Positions 24,532-33,538 of a DNA stretch of 39,166 bases are shown here, one piece after another. The notes beneath the pieces were generated by a model. The model had not been told where the DNA came from. It saw nothing but the letters and a program-made list of their open reading frames with translations, and searched no databases. The first letter of the stretch is position 1. Every line of letters begins with the position of its first letter. The DNA lies in NCBI GenBank assembly GCA_026645575.1, contig JAPKMW010000104.1:1-39166 (forward strand), read 5' to 3'. Origin of the DNA: Caldilineaceae bacterium (GTDB taxonomy: Bacteria; Chloroflexota; Anaerolineae; Caldilineales; Caldilineaceae). The position numbers were made by a program, and so were the translations under genes.

Positions 24532-25155
24532 CTACGAACAATCAGGCCGTTCATCGTCTTCATAGAACTGGGCGTCTTCAGCATTGTAGCGCGGGTCTGG
24601 GTAATAGCAAACGCCGGTATGGCCGCCGCTGGTGCGGTAGTAGCCGGGGTCGGCATATTTTTTCTCAACGGGGCCGTAGGCGGCTTCGTTGTAGCCAGGC
24701 TTGTGATAACTATAACTATCATAGCGTTTATGACCGTCATACCCGTAGTCATCCTTGTCATAGCCCTTATGTCCATAGCCTTTATCGTCATCATGGTGGC
24801 GGTGATAGTTATCACCGGACCAATCATGATGCCAACGATGACCGGGGATACAGAGATATTGGCCTGGGTAAATCCGGTTGATATTGTGGATACCATTGGC
24901 ACGCGCAATGGCATAAACATTCACGCCATAACGGGCGGCGATGCGGGACAAAGTGTCACCACGATAAACAAAGTAGTGCGCAATGCACCTACCGTCCGCA
25001 TCACGATCCCAACCGTACCCATATTGGTACGCATTGACAGAACTTGAGGCAGCCTGCGCCATCGCCGGCAACAAGCTACAGACCACAACCAGAAGCAGCA
25101 CAATGAGTGATCGCATGGAACGACCATACCACGGATCAGATCGCATTTGTAACAT
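24532..25155 (-). CDS. Secreted LysM-domain protein with a His/Tyr/Asp-rich tail
   Basis: A 207-residue exported protein. The start at 25155 has AAAGGAG eight bases upstream. Residues 14-35 form a signal peptide ([19 protein letters not shown]). Residues 58-105 are one LysM repeat ([19 protein letters not shown], then [11 protein letters not shown]), which binds peptidoglycan-like sugar chains. The remaining 100 residues are a low-complexity tail rich in His, Tyr, Asp and Gly ([17 protein letters not shown]), which may bind metal or be unfolded. It lies upstream in a run of three LysM genes on this strand. A role in the cell envelope follows from the signal and LysM; nothing more specific can be said. 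Confidence 0.82.
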   Translation of the reverse strand: MLQMRSDPWYGRSMRSLIVLLLVVVCSLLPAMAQAASSSVNAYQYGYGWDRDADGRCIAHYFVYRGDTLSRIAARYGVNVYAIARANGIHNINRIYPGQYLCIPGHRWHHDWSGDNYHRHHDDDKGYGHKGYDKDDYGYDGHKRYDSYSYHKPGYNEAAYGPVEKKYADPGYYRTSGGHTGVCYYPDPRYNAEDAQFYEDDERPDCS

Positions 25156-25228
25156 AGGGGGATCTCCTTTGAGTGCAATGAAAACGGCAATGGGAACTAG
25201 CGAGTTTTGGGAAGTTGGTTAGTGACTG

Positions 25229-25267
25229 GGTGATTAGGTGATTGGTTTTCTAAATCACCTAATCACC
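25229..25267 (-). terminator. Hairpin between the first LysM-CnaB gene and the LysM gene
   Basis: A perfect 15-bp stem (ggtgattaggtgatt 25229-25243 with aatcacctaatcacc 25253-25267) and 9-nt loop, 45 nt after the CnaB-like gene stop. Confidence 0.65.
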
Positions 25268-25311
25268 AGCTACCAAGCCAATGCTTACAGCTTCTGCCCT
25301 AGCTCAATAGC

Positions 25312-26865
25312 TCAAGGAATACAGATCTGCTGGCCGACGTAGACATACATGTACTTCTGGTTCCGCACCCACGGATTGGCTTCCAGCATCGCTTTGGGCG
25401 AGACGCCGTAATGACGGCCAATCGAGTAGAGTCCTTCACCAGCTTTCACCGTGTGGCTCTTCGCACATTTGCCACCTTTATCCTTGGGCTGGTCAGGCTT
25501 GGGCTTTTCGACATCATGGCCCTTTTGCTGATTCTCGAAGACCGGCACCTTCACACATGCACCTGGTTCTTGCGGCAACTGCACCGTATAACAGGTGGCC
25601 GTGTGGGGCTGCCAGCCGTCGCGCTGCTCTTCACAGATCTTGTAGCGAGAGCCGGGCACACGGTAGTCATCCTCCGGGAAGGTAAAGGTGTATTCACCTT
25701 CGCCGTCGGTCAAAACAGCGCTAGGCTGATAGCTACCGGCGTCGAGCGCTTCCGCCCAGATTTTCCAGCCGGGGATGCCAACATGGCCGTTGCTATCGAT
25801 CTTGATGCCTTCGATGCAGAACTGCGGTTCATCTTGGGCATTGAAGAAGGTGACGACATCACATTGACCGCCGCCGATCACATTGACCGTGAAGGTGGTG
25901 GGGGTCAGCGGTTTCCACCCCAGGCGATCTTCTTCCACAACCTGATAAGGGCCGGGCGCCAACCCATCAAACAAGACGCGACCATTGAGATCGGTCAGAC
26001 CGGAGGCCGCCAGCGAACCATCGGTGCGGACGACTTGGATCAACCAACCGGGCAGCGCCATTTGGGTGTTATCGGGCAGAATGTCATACTTGTAGACTTC
26101 GATGCAGCCCTTGTGACGAATGCGGTTCTTGAAGTAGAGCGTCACGGCATCGCGTACATCCACTTCCTGCATCCCATTGGTGGGCAGGACAGGCGTGTAG
26201 CTGACGCCGGGCGGCGGCGCTTCAGTAAAGATCCAGCGCCCCGGCGACAGGCGGAAGACGACGGTGCCATTGGCATCAGTCACCAGTTCTTGCGCGGCGG
26301 CGAAGATGTTATCCGCACCTGGAGTGGCTTGAATGCGCCAACCGGGCTGTTTGAGATAATCTTCGTTGACCTTGATGACGGTGATCTTGATCAGGCGGCG
26401 CAACTTGAAGCGGATCTTGACACACTCTTTTTCGCCGTAGTTGAGCGAGAGGTCAAAGCGATCCGGTGTCACCGCTTCCCATTCCTGACCATCTTTTTGG
26501 CCGAGGTCGATCTGGAATTGCCAGTCGCCCACGAAGATGCCACGGGTGGGATCTTCCGGCCATTCATCAAAGCGGAAATTGCCATTGCCATCGGAAATTT
26601 CGCTGACGGCGCGGGTGGGGTTGAGTTCACCCTGGGCATTGCGCGGGACAGCGCCAATCACCCAGCCGTCGGTCAGCGGCTTTTCGTCGTGACTAATGAC
26701 AGAACCTTCGACACAGACTTTGTCAGCGGGAATCGGGGCCAGCTTGTGGTCATTCGCCTGGGCGTGCGCCGTGGCGACTGAGGTGACCATGAGAAGGCCG
26801 AGGCAAAGCACAAACAGAGGATAGGCCAAACCAATCCTTGACGACTGTAATACGCGAGGGAACAT
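25312..26865 (-). CDS. Secreted multi-CnaB-like protein with C-terminal LysM, paralogue 1
   Basis: A 517-residue exported protein. The start at 26865 follows AAAGGAG and gives a signal peptide (IGLAYPLFVLCLGLLMVTSVATAHA). After it come about five repeats of ~85-95 residues with the prealbumin/CnaB-like pattern, for example CIEVYKYDILPDNTQ, LPGWLIQVVRTDGSLAASGLTD and GPYQVVEEDRLGWKPL. The last 45 residues are a LysM repeat (SHTVKAGEGLYSIGRHYGV to VGQQICIP). CnaB-like modules are rod-like stalk domains; some carry internal isopeptide bonds, which cannot be told here. The protein probably extends from the peptidoglycan layer, held by its LysM. The gene at 27648 is a close paralogue. Two Cys-rich positions per repeat may form disulphides. 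Confidence 0.82.
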   Translation of the reverse strand: MFPRVLQSSRIGLAYPLFVLCLGLLMVTSVATAHAQANDHKLAPIPADKVCVEGSVISHDEKPLTDGWVIGAVPRNAQGELNPTRAVSEISDGNGNFRFDEWPEDPTRGIFVGDWQFQIDLGQKDGQEWEAVTPDRFDLSLNYGEKECVKIRFKLRRLIKITVIKVNEDYLKQPGWRIQATPGADNIFAAAQELVTDANGTVVFRLSPGRWIFTEAPPPGVSYTPVLPTNGMQEVDVRDAVTLYFKNRIRHKGCIEVYKYDILPDNTQMALPGWLIQVVRTDGSLAASGLTDLNGRVLFDGLAPGPYQVVEEDRLGWKPLTPTTFTVNVIGGGQCDVVTFFNAQDEPQFCIEGIKIDSNGHVGIPGWKIWAEALDAGSYQPSAVLTDGEGEYTFTFPEDDYRVPGSRYKICEEQRDGWQPHTATCYTVQLPQEPGACVKVPVFENQQKGHDVEKPKPDQPKDKGGKCAKSHTVKAGEGLYSIGRHYGVSPKAMLEANPWVRNQKYMYVYVGQQICIP

Positions 26866-27478
26866 AATACTTCTCCTTTGTGAAATGACGGCATTGATGT
26901 CAGCAGCGGTTATCACAAATTGGGTGCTGTCGACAAAGAAGAGACAATCGATTTAGTTGGGAAAGTATGTACTGTTATGATTGACAAACCATGCCCATCT
27001 CCTTCCTCTAGATAAGCTCTAGATAACGATGAAAGAAGTTCTGGGAAAAACTCAATTCACAGACAGATTGAGGCAGGCTGTGTGAGGCTATTTGAAAGCG
27101 TTCAAATCAGTAGTGGAGAGCGTGGTGTCGTACAGGGCCAAAAATTCATATCCGTTTCCCAAGCAACTTTGTCTGATTCTGCAACGGGGGAAACGATACA
27201 GATTCCAGCCGGACAACGTTCTCTGCTACGCAGGAATGAATTTTCAAATACACCGGAGAGTTTACCCAAGCGCTTGTCGGCATCGAGGGCCGTTGGACCG
27301 ACAAGTGAAAGCCCAGGTATAGAATAACATAGTTCGGGAGGTTTCTCAAGGGGGGGCAGGCAATATTTATTGAAAGATTTTCTTACATTTACGCGTGAAG
27401 GATGAATAAATCGTCATTGGTATTTCATATTATTTAGAAAAAGCGACTCTTTGCTTACAAATACCGTAATCGCTAGCT

Positions 27479-27521
27479 TCGCCTGCTCGTAACCGGTCCG
27501 TGACCGGCTACGAGCAGGCGA
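27479..27521. mobile_element. Palindromic element related to the one in the DinG-like gene
   Basis: Arms 27479-27497 and 27503-27521 pair at 18 of 19 positions around a 5-nt loop. The centre reads ccggtccgtgaccgg, exactly the core of the DinG element. The flanking gtaatcgctagc also resembles that element's end (taacgactaagcc). No clear target duplication was found. Confidence 0.65.
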
Positions 27522-27553
27522 GGTAGTTGAACAAACGATGGCTAAGATCAAAT

Positions 27554-27624
27554 TACCCTGCTCTCTGCGAGTCCATCACTCGCCCTAATCGGTTGCGAAT
27601 CACGCACTCGCGGAGAGCAGGGTA
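27554..27624 (-). terminator. Long hairpin after the second LysM-CnaB gene
   Basis: Arms 27554-27572 and 27606-27624 (taccctgctctctgcgagt against actcgcggagagcagggta) pair at 18 of 19 positions around a 33-nt loop. It starts 23 nt beyond the stop of the paralogue 2 gene, so it probably ends that transcript. There is no U-tract. Confidence 0.55.
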
Positions 27625-27647
27625 GGAAGGGATGTTTTTACAAACGC

Positions 27648-29165
27648 TTACGGGATACAGACCTGCTGTCCAACTTTGAGGTGCATGTTCCGCTGTGAAT
27701 TGACCCACGGGTTAGCGGCCACCATCGCCTTCGGCGCAACACCATATTTGTAGCCGATCCCGTAGAGTGAATCGCCCTGTTTCACGGTGTGGGTCACACG
27801 GCAACCGCTACTGGTGGGGGCGGCGGGGGCGGCGCTATGCCCAACTTGCTGATTGACAAAGTCAGCAACCACCACACAAGCACCTGGCTGTGACGGCAGC
27901 GTCACCGTATAGCAGGTGGGGCCGATGGGTTGCCAGCCGCTCACATCTTCAAAGTCCTCGCAAATCTTATACTTGGAGCCGGGGACACGATAATCATTGC
28001 CGGAGAAGGTGAATTTGTACATACCAAAGCCATCCGTCACCTGATCCGCCGGATCCCAATCCCCCTTATCCAGCGGTTGCGCCGTGATCTTCCAACCAGG
28101 CAGCCCAACTTTACCAAAGGTATCGATCTTGCGCCCTTCAATACAATATTGTGGTTCCGCCTGTTGATTGTCGAAAACAACCTGCGTACAACCGCTCTGA
28201 TCAGGCGTCAACGTGACATCATAGCTGGTCACGGTAGCACTTTCCCAGCCAACCCGTTCCTCTTCGACCACGGTGTAGGGGCCATAGGGTAACTTCTCAA
28301 AAGAGATTGTACCCAGCGCATTGGTCACGCCGCTGGCCGCTAAGGCGCCGTCGGCCCGCAACAGGTTGATCTTCCAGCCCTGTAAGGGGAAGGGGATGTC
28401 ATTAGAATCAGCCGGCGGCACATCTTGCTTTAAGACATCAATACAGCCATAGATGTTGAGGCGATTCTTAAAACGGATGGTATGGGGGCCAGGAGCTTCC
28501 ACCTTCAATTCCTGGCGACCATTGGTCGGCACTACCGGAACGTAATTGACATCTTCCGGCGCATATTCAGTAAAGATCCAATTGCCTTCACTCAGGCGGA
28601 AGACCGCCTCGCCGTTGGCATCAGTAGTGGCGCTTTGGCTCACAGCAAAGCGGTTGTCGGCGCTCGGTTCAGCCTTGATCTCCCAATCAGCCAGGCGGTT
28701 GTGGTTCTCGTCAATCTTGACCACAATCACCGTCACAACCCGGCGCAGTTTGAAGCGGATCTGGTAGCAATTGCTCTGGCTGTAATCGAGCGTCACATCA
28801 AAGGAAGCCGGCGTCACCGGTTCCCACTCTTCACCGGCCTTGAGAACATCAATGGCGAAGGTCCAGCGGCCAGGGAACAACCCATTTTCAAATTCAAATT
28901 CACCATCTTCATCAACGGCGGCGGCTATCGCCGTCCCATCAGCGGCGGTAGCGGTGACAATGCGACCATCGCCCAACCGTTTCTCCTGGTGATCGATCAC
29001 GACGCCTTTGACACAGAGATCATCATTGGTCGGGGTAACACTACCATTAGCACTGCCGGCTGCGTACACAGTGGCGACGGGGAGGAGGAGCAGGAATGAG
29101 AGCAGAAAAGCCAACCCCAGTCGTACTTGCGCAGCGTGCAATTTTGTCGAAAGTTGCGAAACCAT
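27648..29165 (-). CDS. Secreted multi-CnaB-like protein with C-terminal LysM, paralogue 2
   Basis: A 505-residue paralogue of the downstream protein. The start at 29165 follows AAGGAG. The signal peptide is about LGLAFLLSFLLLLPVATVYA. CnaB-like repeats follow, with CVKGVVIDHQEKRLGDG first, then IRFKLRRVVTVIVVKID and PYTVVEEERVGW; the C-terminal LysM is RVTHTVKQGDSLYGIGYKYGV to VGQQVCIP. Block order and repeat borders match paralogue 1 almost throughout, which points to duplication. Both proteins probably form stalks on the cell wall. The gene lies upstream of paralogue 1, separated from it by 782 bp containing palindromes. Confidence 0.82.
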   Translation of the reverse strand: MVSQLSTKLHAAQVRLGLAFLLSFLLLLPVATVYAAGSANGSVTPTNDDLCVKGVVIDHQEKRLGDGRIVTATAADGTAIAAAVDEDGEFEFENGLFPGRWTFAIDVLKAGEEWEPVTPASFDVTLDYSQSNCYQIRFKLRRVVTVIVVKIDENHNRLADWEIKAEPSADNRFAVSQSATTDANGEAVFRLSEGNWIFTEYAPEDVNYVPVVPTNGRQELKVEAPGPHTIRFKNRLNIYGCIDVLKQDVPPADSNDIPFPLQGWKINLLRADGALAASGVTNALGTISFEKLPYGPYTVVEEERVGWESATVTSYDVTLTPDQSGCTQVVFDNQQAEPQYCIEGRKIDTFGKVGLPGWKITAQPLDKGDWDPADQVTDGFGMYKFTFSGNDYRVPGSKYKICEDFEDVSGWQPIGPTCYTVTLPSQPGACVVVADFVNQQVGHSAAPAAPTSSGCRVTHTVKQGDSLYGIGYKYGVAPKAMVAANPWVNSQRNMHLKVGQQVCIP

Positions 29166-29548
29166 AAAATTGAACGCTCCTTATTCAATCGTTGTTTGTT
29201 GTGGACACTCGCCCACAGGACGAATGTTGACCGCTTCTGTTCACACAGCCACCCATCTGCCGGCGTAATAGGTCAATCAGGTACACAAAAACGGTGCTAT
29301 GGATAGATTGTACGCATCACCTGGTCAATTCGGCTGCCGCCAGCCCAACAAGGGATCGCGAATACTGACAGCCGTGCAGAATTGTCCTAAGCTGATGTAC
29401 AATCACGCTACTCAATGTAGATGACGTAGATTTTATAAAAAGTTACGCGGGTTTCCTAACAGTTTGTGACAGGGGTGCGCTGCTTTCGACAAGCTCAACC
29501 AACGCGTCCCTGTCACAACGAACCATCACCACACCAAGGAGCGTCCGT
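29166..29548. other. Intergenic region between divergent genes
   Basis: A 383-bp divergent gap before fni. It holds one inverted repeat (ttgtgacaggg 29464-29474 with ccctgtcacaa 29508-29518) with the sequence ttcgacaagctcaacc between its arms. The rest shows no gene or strong promoter. Confidence 0.45.
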
Positions 29549-30589
29549 TTGTCCATCGATCAACGCAAAGCCGATCACATCCGCATTAATTTGGAAGAAG
29601 ATGTGCGTTTCCCCACCTTGACCACCGGCTTAGAACAGTTCCACTTTTCTCATCAAGCGCTTCCGGAATTAGATCTGGCGGCTGTTGATATTGGCGTTAC
29701 CCTCTTTGGTAAACGGTTGGCGGCGCCCATTCTAGTCAGTTCCATGACCGGCGGCACCGCCGACGCCGAACGCATTAACCGCAATCTGGCCGAAGCAGCG
29801 GAAGTGCAACGGCTGGCAATGGGTGTTGGCAGTCAACGCGCCGGCTTGGAACGCAAGGAGACCGCAGCCACCTTTCGCGTGCGCGCCGTTGCACCAACAC
29901 TCTTGCTCTTTGCCAATATCGGGGCGGTGCAACTAAACTATGGCTACGGCGTCGATGCTTGCCGACGCGCGGTGGAGATGATCGAAGCCGATGCCCTGAT
30001 CCTTCATCTCAATCCATTACAAGAGGTAGTGCAGGCTGGCGGCGACACGAACTGGCAGGGGCTAACAGCAAAGATTGCCGAAGTCTGTCAGAAACTGCCG
30101 GTGCCGGTGATTGCCAAAGAAGTGGGCTGGGGGATTGGCGCCGAAAGTGCGCGCCGGCTGATCGAAGCAGGTGTTAGCGCCATTGACGTGGCCGGCGCCG
30201 GTGGTACGTCGTGGAGCCAGGTAGAGATGCACCGGGCGCCCACGGAAAAGTTGCGTCGTCTGGCCGCGGCCTTTGGTGATTGGGGCATCCCCACCGCCGA
30301 AAGTTTGCAACTGGTTAATCAGGTGCGCACCGCTATGCAACGCCCCGACCTCCCCCTCTTTGCTAGCGGCGGCATTCGTAGCGGTTTGGACATTGCCAAA
30401 AGCGTCGCCCTCGGCGCCGATCTGGTGGGGCTAGCCGGGCCCTTTCTCAAGCGAGCCGTGGTCTCTGCCGAAGCAGTCTGTGAAGAGATGGATCTGCTCA
30501 CCGCCGAAGTGCGCATCGCCGCCTTCTGTAGCGGCTGCGCCACCCTGACCGCTTTGCGCCGGCCCGGCGTACTACAGCGACGCAAGTAA
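29549..30589 (+). CDS. fni: Type 2 isopentenyl-diphosphate isomerase
   Basis: A 346-residue FMN-dependent enzyme of the usual length. It starts at TTG 29549 with AAGGAG eight bases upstream. Blocks in order: [65 protein letters not shown] (the conserved NPxQE and GD residues), [34 protein letters not shown], and the phosphate-binding [25 protein letters not shown]. It interconverts IPP and DMAPP in isoprenoid synthesis, needing reduced flavin. The next gene, a polyprenyl synthase on the same strand, uses both products. Confidence 0.96.
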   Translation: MSIDQRKADHIRINLEEDVRFPTLTTGLEQFHFSHQALPELDLAAVDIGVTLFGKRLAAPILVSSMTGGTADAERINRNLAEAAEVQRLAMGVGSQRAGLERKETAATFRVRAVAPTLLLFANIGAVQLNYGYGVDACRRAVEMIEADALILHLNPLQEVVQAGGDTNWQGLTAKIAEVCQKLPVPVIAKEVGWGIGAESARRLIEAGVSAIDVAGAGGTSWSQVEMHRAPTEKLRRLAAAFGDWGIPTAESLQLVNQVRTAMQRPDLPLFASGGIRSGLDIAKSVALGADLVGLAGPFLKRAVVSAEAVCEEMDLLTAEVRIAAFCSGCATLTALRRPGVLQRRK

Positions 30590-30595
30590 AAGTCT

Positions 30596-30621
30596 GTCCC
30601 GTAAGGACACCTGATTTTAGG
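30596..30621. repeat. 26-bp dispersed repeat, copy 2
   Basis: gtcccgtaaggacacctgattttagg; 23 of 26 positions match the copy at 21812-21837. It lies between fni and the polyprenyl synthase gene. Confidence 0.6.
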
Positions 30622-30718
30622 ACAAAATGAAGAATGAAGGGGTTTTTAAATTCTCTTCTCTAAATTCAGCCGTCCCTACAGGACGCGCTTGATTATTGAT
30701 TCGCAACAAGGACTCATT

Positions 30719-31756
30719 ATGGCAAACAATGAACTCAGCGGCTTTCTGGGGCGCTGGCTACCACGACTGGAAGAAGAGATGCGCGCCGTGGTCGGTCATC
30801 AGGACGAAGCCGCCGTCGCCACCCATTACGGCATGATCCAATATCACATGGGCTGGGCGAATGAAGCATTGCAGCCCCAGCTTTACCCCGGCGGCAAACG
30901 GATTCGCCCTATGCTCTGCCTCATCGCCTGCGAAGAGCTAGGGGGCGAAGCGGCGTCGGCGTTGCCGGCCGCGGCGGCGATTGAGTTACTCCACAATTTC
31001 TCACTCATCCACGATGATATTGAAGATGGCGATGAGATGCGACGCCATCGCCCCACCGTCTGGAAACTCTGGGGCGTGCCGCTGGCGATCAATGCCGGCG
31101 ATGCGCTCTTTACCCTAGCCTTTGCCGCTATGCAACAGGTGGTACGCCGTGGCGTGCCGGCGACGACCGCCATGAGCGCGCTGCAAATTTTCACCCAAAC
31201 CTGTCTGGCCCTGACCGAAGGGCAATATCTCGACATCAGCTTTGAAAAGCGGGAAAGCGTAGCCGTGGCCGAGTATATGCGCATGATCCAGGGCAAGACT
31301 GCGGCGTTGATTGGCGCCAGCACAGCCATTGGCGCGCTCCTTGGCGGCGCCACAACAGAACAGGCGCACCATCTGCAAGCCTTTGGACAAGCCGCCGGTC
31401 TGGCCTTTCAGATTCAGGATGATATTCTGGGGATTTGGGGCGATCCAGCCGTGACGGGCAAAGCCGCCGGTAATGATATTCTGCGCCGCAAGAAGAGCCT
31501 GCCCATGCTCTACACCCTGACCCATGACCACGTGGGCGAACAATTTGAAACGTTGCTTGATGACAACTTCACTGCGGCCAAGCTACCCCAAGCACTCCAT
31601 CTGCTCGACCAGGCCGGCGCCCGCGCCTTTGCCGAAGCCGCCGTGCGCACCGAACATGAACGGAGCCTGGCGGCGCTCCGCCAAGCACTGGGCGCCCAGG
31701 CAGAGGAGTCAATGTTATGGGGGTTAGCGGAGAGCTTGTTGAATCGTCAACATTAA
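30719..31756 (+). CDS. Polyprenyl diphosphate synthase
   Basis: A 345-residue trans-type prenyltransferase from ATG 30719, which has AAGGA upstream; the frame to 30689 is not preferred. The first aspartate-rich motif is DDIED (residues 99-103) in LIHDDIEDGDEMRRHRP, the second is DDILGIWGD (from 234), and GGKRIRPMLC supplies the diphosphate-binding lysine/arginine block. It extends DMAPP or a longer allylic diphosphate with IPP units. The residues before the first motif (HNFSL) include an aromatic, which suggests a limited chain length (C15-C20), but this is uncertain. It pairs with fni, 130 nt upstream. Confidence 0.93.
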   Translation: MANNELSGFLGRWLPRLEEEMRAVVGHQDEAAVATHYGMIQYHMGWANEALQPQLYPGGKRIRPMLCLIACEELGGEAASALPAAAAIELLHNFSLIHDDIEDGDEMRRHRPTVWKLWGVPLAINAGDALFTLAFAAMQQVVRRGVPATTAMSALQIFTQTCLALTEGQYLDISFEKRESVAVAEYMRMIQGKTAALIGASTAIGALLGGATTEQAHHLQAFGQAAGLAFQIQDDILGIWGDPAVTGKAAGNDILRRKKSLPMLYTLTHDHVGEQFETLLDDNFTAAKLPQALHLLDQAGARAFAEAAVRTEHERSLAALRQALGAQAEESMLWGLAESLLNRQH

Positions 31757-31765
31757 CGGTTTATT

Positions 31766-31942
31766 GGTAACCACTAAGCCACCTCCTCCGCGCCCAGTGG
31801 CCTCCCGTCCCCCAGACTTCGGCGTGAGCTCAGTCGAACGCTTGGGGGAGGAACGGTCGAGCGCACCGCGGTTCCCTTCGGTATCAGGGGAGCGCGCCTA
31901 AGAGGCAACCGCTCCTAGGCGCGGGAGGGGTTCGTAGTTACC
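31766..31942. mobile_element. Complex inverted-repeat element between convergent genes
   Basis: A 177-bp stretch ending in inverted ggtaac and gttacc. The first bases, gtaaccactaagccac, match the left end of the DinG element (gtaacgactaagccac), and the right end is gggttcgtagttacc. Inside are further stems (cccccag to cttggggg; gcgccta to taggcgc). It lies between the stops of the polyprenyl synthase and DUF58 genes, so it may also stop transcription from both. Confidence 0.55.
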
Positions 31943-31953
31943 TGCCCCATTCT

Positions 31954-33273
31954 TCAAATACGGCTTTGCGCTTTGAGCGCTAGATACTGATTGACCACGG
32001 CAATACTCAATTGATCCGCCGGCACGTCAAGCGTGAGAATGCCCCGTTGGGTCAGCCGTTCAATGGTTAACTGGCGTTCGTCCAGCAGTTGCTCGGCCAT
32101 GGTGCGTTGATAGAGTGTTGTACTGTCAACGATCCCTTGATCGGCGAGGCGCTGGACCGTGGGGTCGCGCATGGTGACGACCAGCGGCAGATGTTGGCGA
32201 CGGATGCGGCCCATTTGTGCAATCAGGAGATCGGTGGTGATGCTGCCCGTCAGATCGGTAAAAACGAGAACAAGGCTGCGTTTGTGCTGTTTGACGGCAA
32301 AGTAACTAAAGGCTTGGGCATAATCAGGTTCAACGGCGGCGCTTTCCAGGCTGTAGAGTTGTTCGAGCAGGCGATGAAATTGCTGTTTGCCGGTGCGCGG
32401 TTCTACCCATAATTGGACATCATCGGCAAAGGCCAGCAGACCGATCTTGTCCCCTTTCTGCGCAGCGACATAGGCCAATAACAAAATCGCATTAATGGCA
32501 TAATCGAGTTTGGCAACATCCCCTACGGGACTGCGCATCATCCGCCCCACATCCAGCAGCACCATAATGTGTTGGCTGCGTTCGGTCTCATACTCCACAC
32601 TGATCGGTTTACCGCGCCGCGCCGTCGCTTTCCAGTTGACCCGGCGGTATTCGTCATCGGGCAGGTAGTCACGCAGCCGTTCAAATTCGGCGCCGCTGCC
32701 AAAGATACGGGCGTTGCGCAACCCCAGTTCCCATAAGCGGTTTTGGCGCAGGAGCAGGTCATATTTTTTGACATCGACCAGATTGGGGTAAACCTTCACC
32801 GGCTCCGCCGCCGGGATGCGTATCTGACGACGCAACAAGCGCAGGGTTGATTCCCAGCGCAAATGCAGGTCGCCAAAGCGGTAGTCGCCGCGGCGGGGCG
32901 GATAGACGGTATAGGTGAGCAGTGCCGGCGTCCGCGGCGCCACCTGAGTTGACAAGAGGCGATCTGTTTCTTCGACCAGAAAGGGGAGCGGCGGTTCGTC
33001 GCGCAGCCAGATGGTGAGCGGGCGGGCGCCGCGCCGCAACTCGACGGTCAGGCCGATCCGGTTCTTGGCTGCCAGCGACAGCCGGTCATCATGACGGCGG
33101 GTGACGAGCCAGGCCGTGCGATCCGGCGTCAGCCGCCAGTCGGCCAGCAGCAGGGCGATCACCAGCCCCAGCCACCCCAGCGCGACCCAGCCCCACCAAC
33201 CGGCTTGCGCCGTCAAGGCAATCGGCAGCGTCGTACCCAACAGTAAAAGCCAACTACGGGTTGTTAGTTGCAT
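31954..33273 (-). CDS. DUF58 protein
   Basis: A 439-residue protein from ATG 33273. Residues 5-45 hold two hydrophobic segments (SWLLLLGTTLPIALT and WVALGWLGLVIALLL). The DUF58 core follows: RRGDYRFGDLHLRWES, FGSGAEFERLRDYLPDDEYRRVNWKATARRGK, then a VWA-like fold (HIMVLLDVGRMM). DUF58 proteins usually sit beside a MoxR ATPase and help fold or assemble envelope complexes, but no MoxR gene is present in this window. A GTG start at 33285 (MENF...) is possible but less supported. It converges on the polyprenyl synthase gene. Confidence 0.88.
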   Translation of the reverse strand: MQLTTRSWLLLLGTTLPIALTAQAGWWGWVALGWLGLVIALLLADWRLTPDRTAWLVTRRHDDRLSLAAKNRIGLTVELRRGARPLTIWLRDEPPLPFLVEETDRLLSTQVAPRTPALLTYTVYPPRRGDYRFGDLHLRWESTLRLLRRQIRIPAAEPVKVYPNLVDVKKYDLLLRQNRLWELGLRNARIFGSGAEFERLRDYLPDDEYRRVNWKATARRGKPISVEYETERSQHIMVLLDVGRMMRSPVGDVAKLDYAINAILLLAYVAAQKGDKIGLLAFADDVQLWVEPRTGKQQFHRLLEQLYSLESAAVEPDYAQAFSYFAVKQHKRSLVLVFTDLTGSITTDLLIAQMGRIRRQHLPLVVTMRDPTVQRLADQGIVDSTTLYQRTMAEQLLDERQLTIERLTQRGILTLDVPADQLSIAVVNQYLALKAQSRI

Positions 33274-33538
33274 AAAATTTTCCACGGATTGAATAAATTC
33301 ACGCTTTGTTTGATTATACCGGAACTTTAGCCAAAGGGGGAGTTTCCAATAGGATGCAATCGGTGTGGGCGATAGGTTCTGTTACGAAAGCGCTTTATCA
33401 CCACGAAGGTATTTCGCACCAGAACCTAGTTAGCAACATGGCGGATCGCGGGCTTCATGGTACAATGAAGAGCAGATTGATGATACCGAACGCCGGTTAG
33501 AGCGAAGAAGTGTAGAACGAGGAAGAGGAGTGCCGGGA

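Larger units (their letters stand above)
26866..27647. other. Intergenic region between the LysM-CnaB paralogues
   Basis: A 782-bp stretch with no convincing gene; the open frames in it lack good starts and similarity. It contains two long palindromes (27479-27521 and 27554-27624), a smaller one (cttgtcgg to ccgacaag near 27270-27305) and AT-rich sequence near 27360-27470. Confidence 0.6.

Noticed and set aside
25411..26781. 456-codon plus-strand frame
   Set aside because: It is the complement of the secreted LysM-CnaB gene, which has a ribosome site, signal peptide and a paralogue; the plus frame has none of these.
27082..27327. Short plus-strand frames in the gap between the LysM-CnaB genes
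   Set aside because: Two overlapping frames compete, with no ribosome site and no recognisable sequence.
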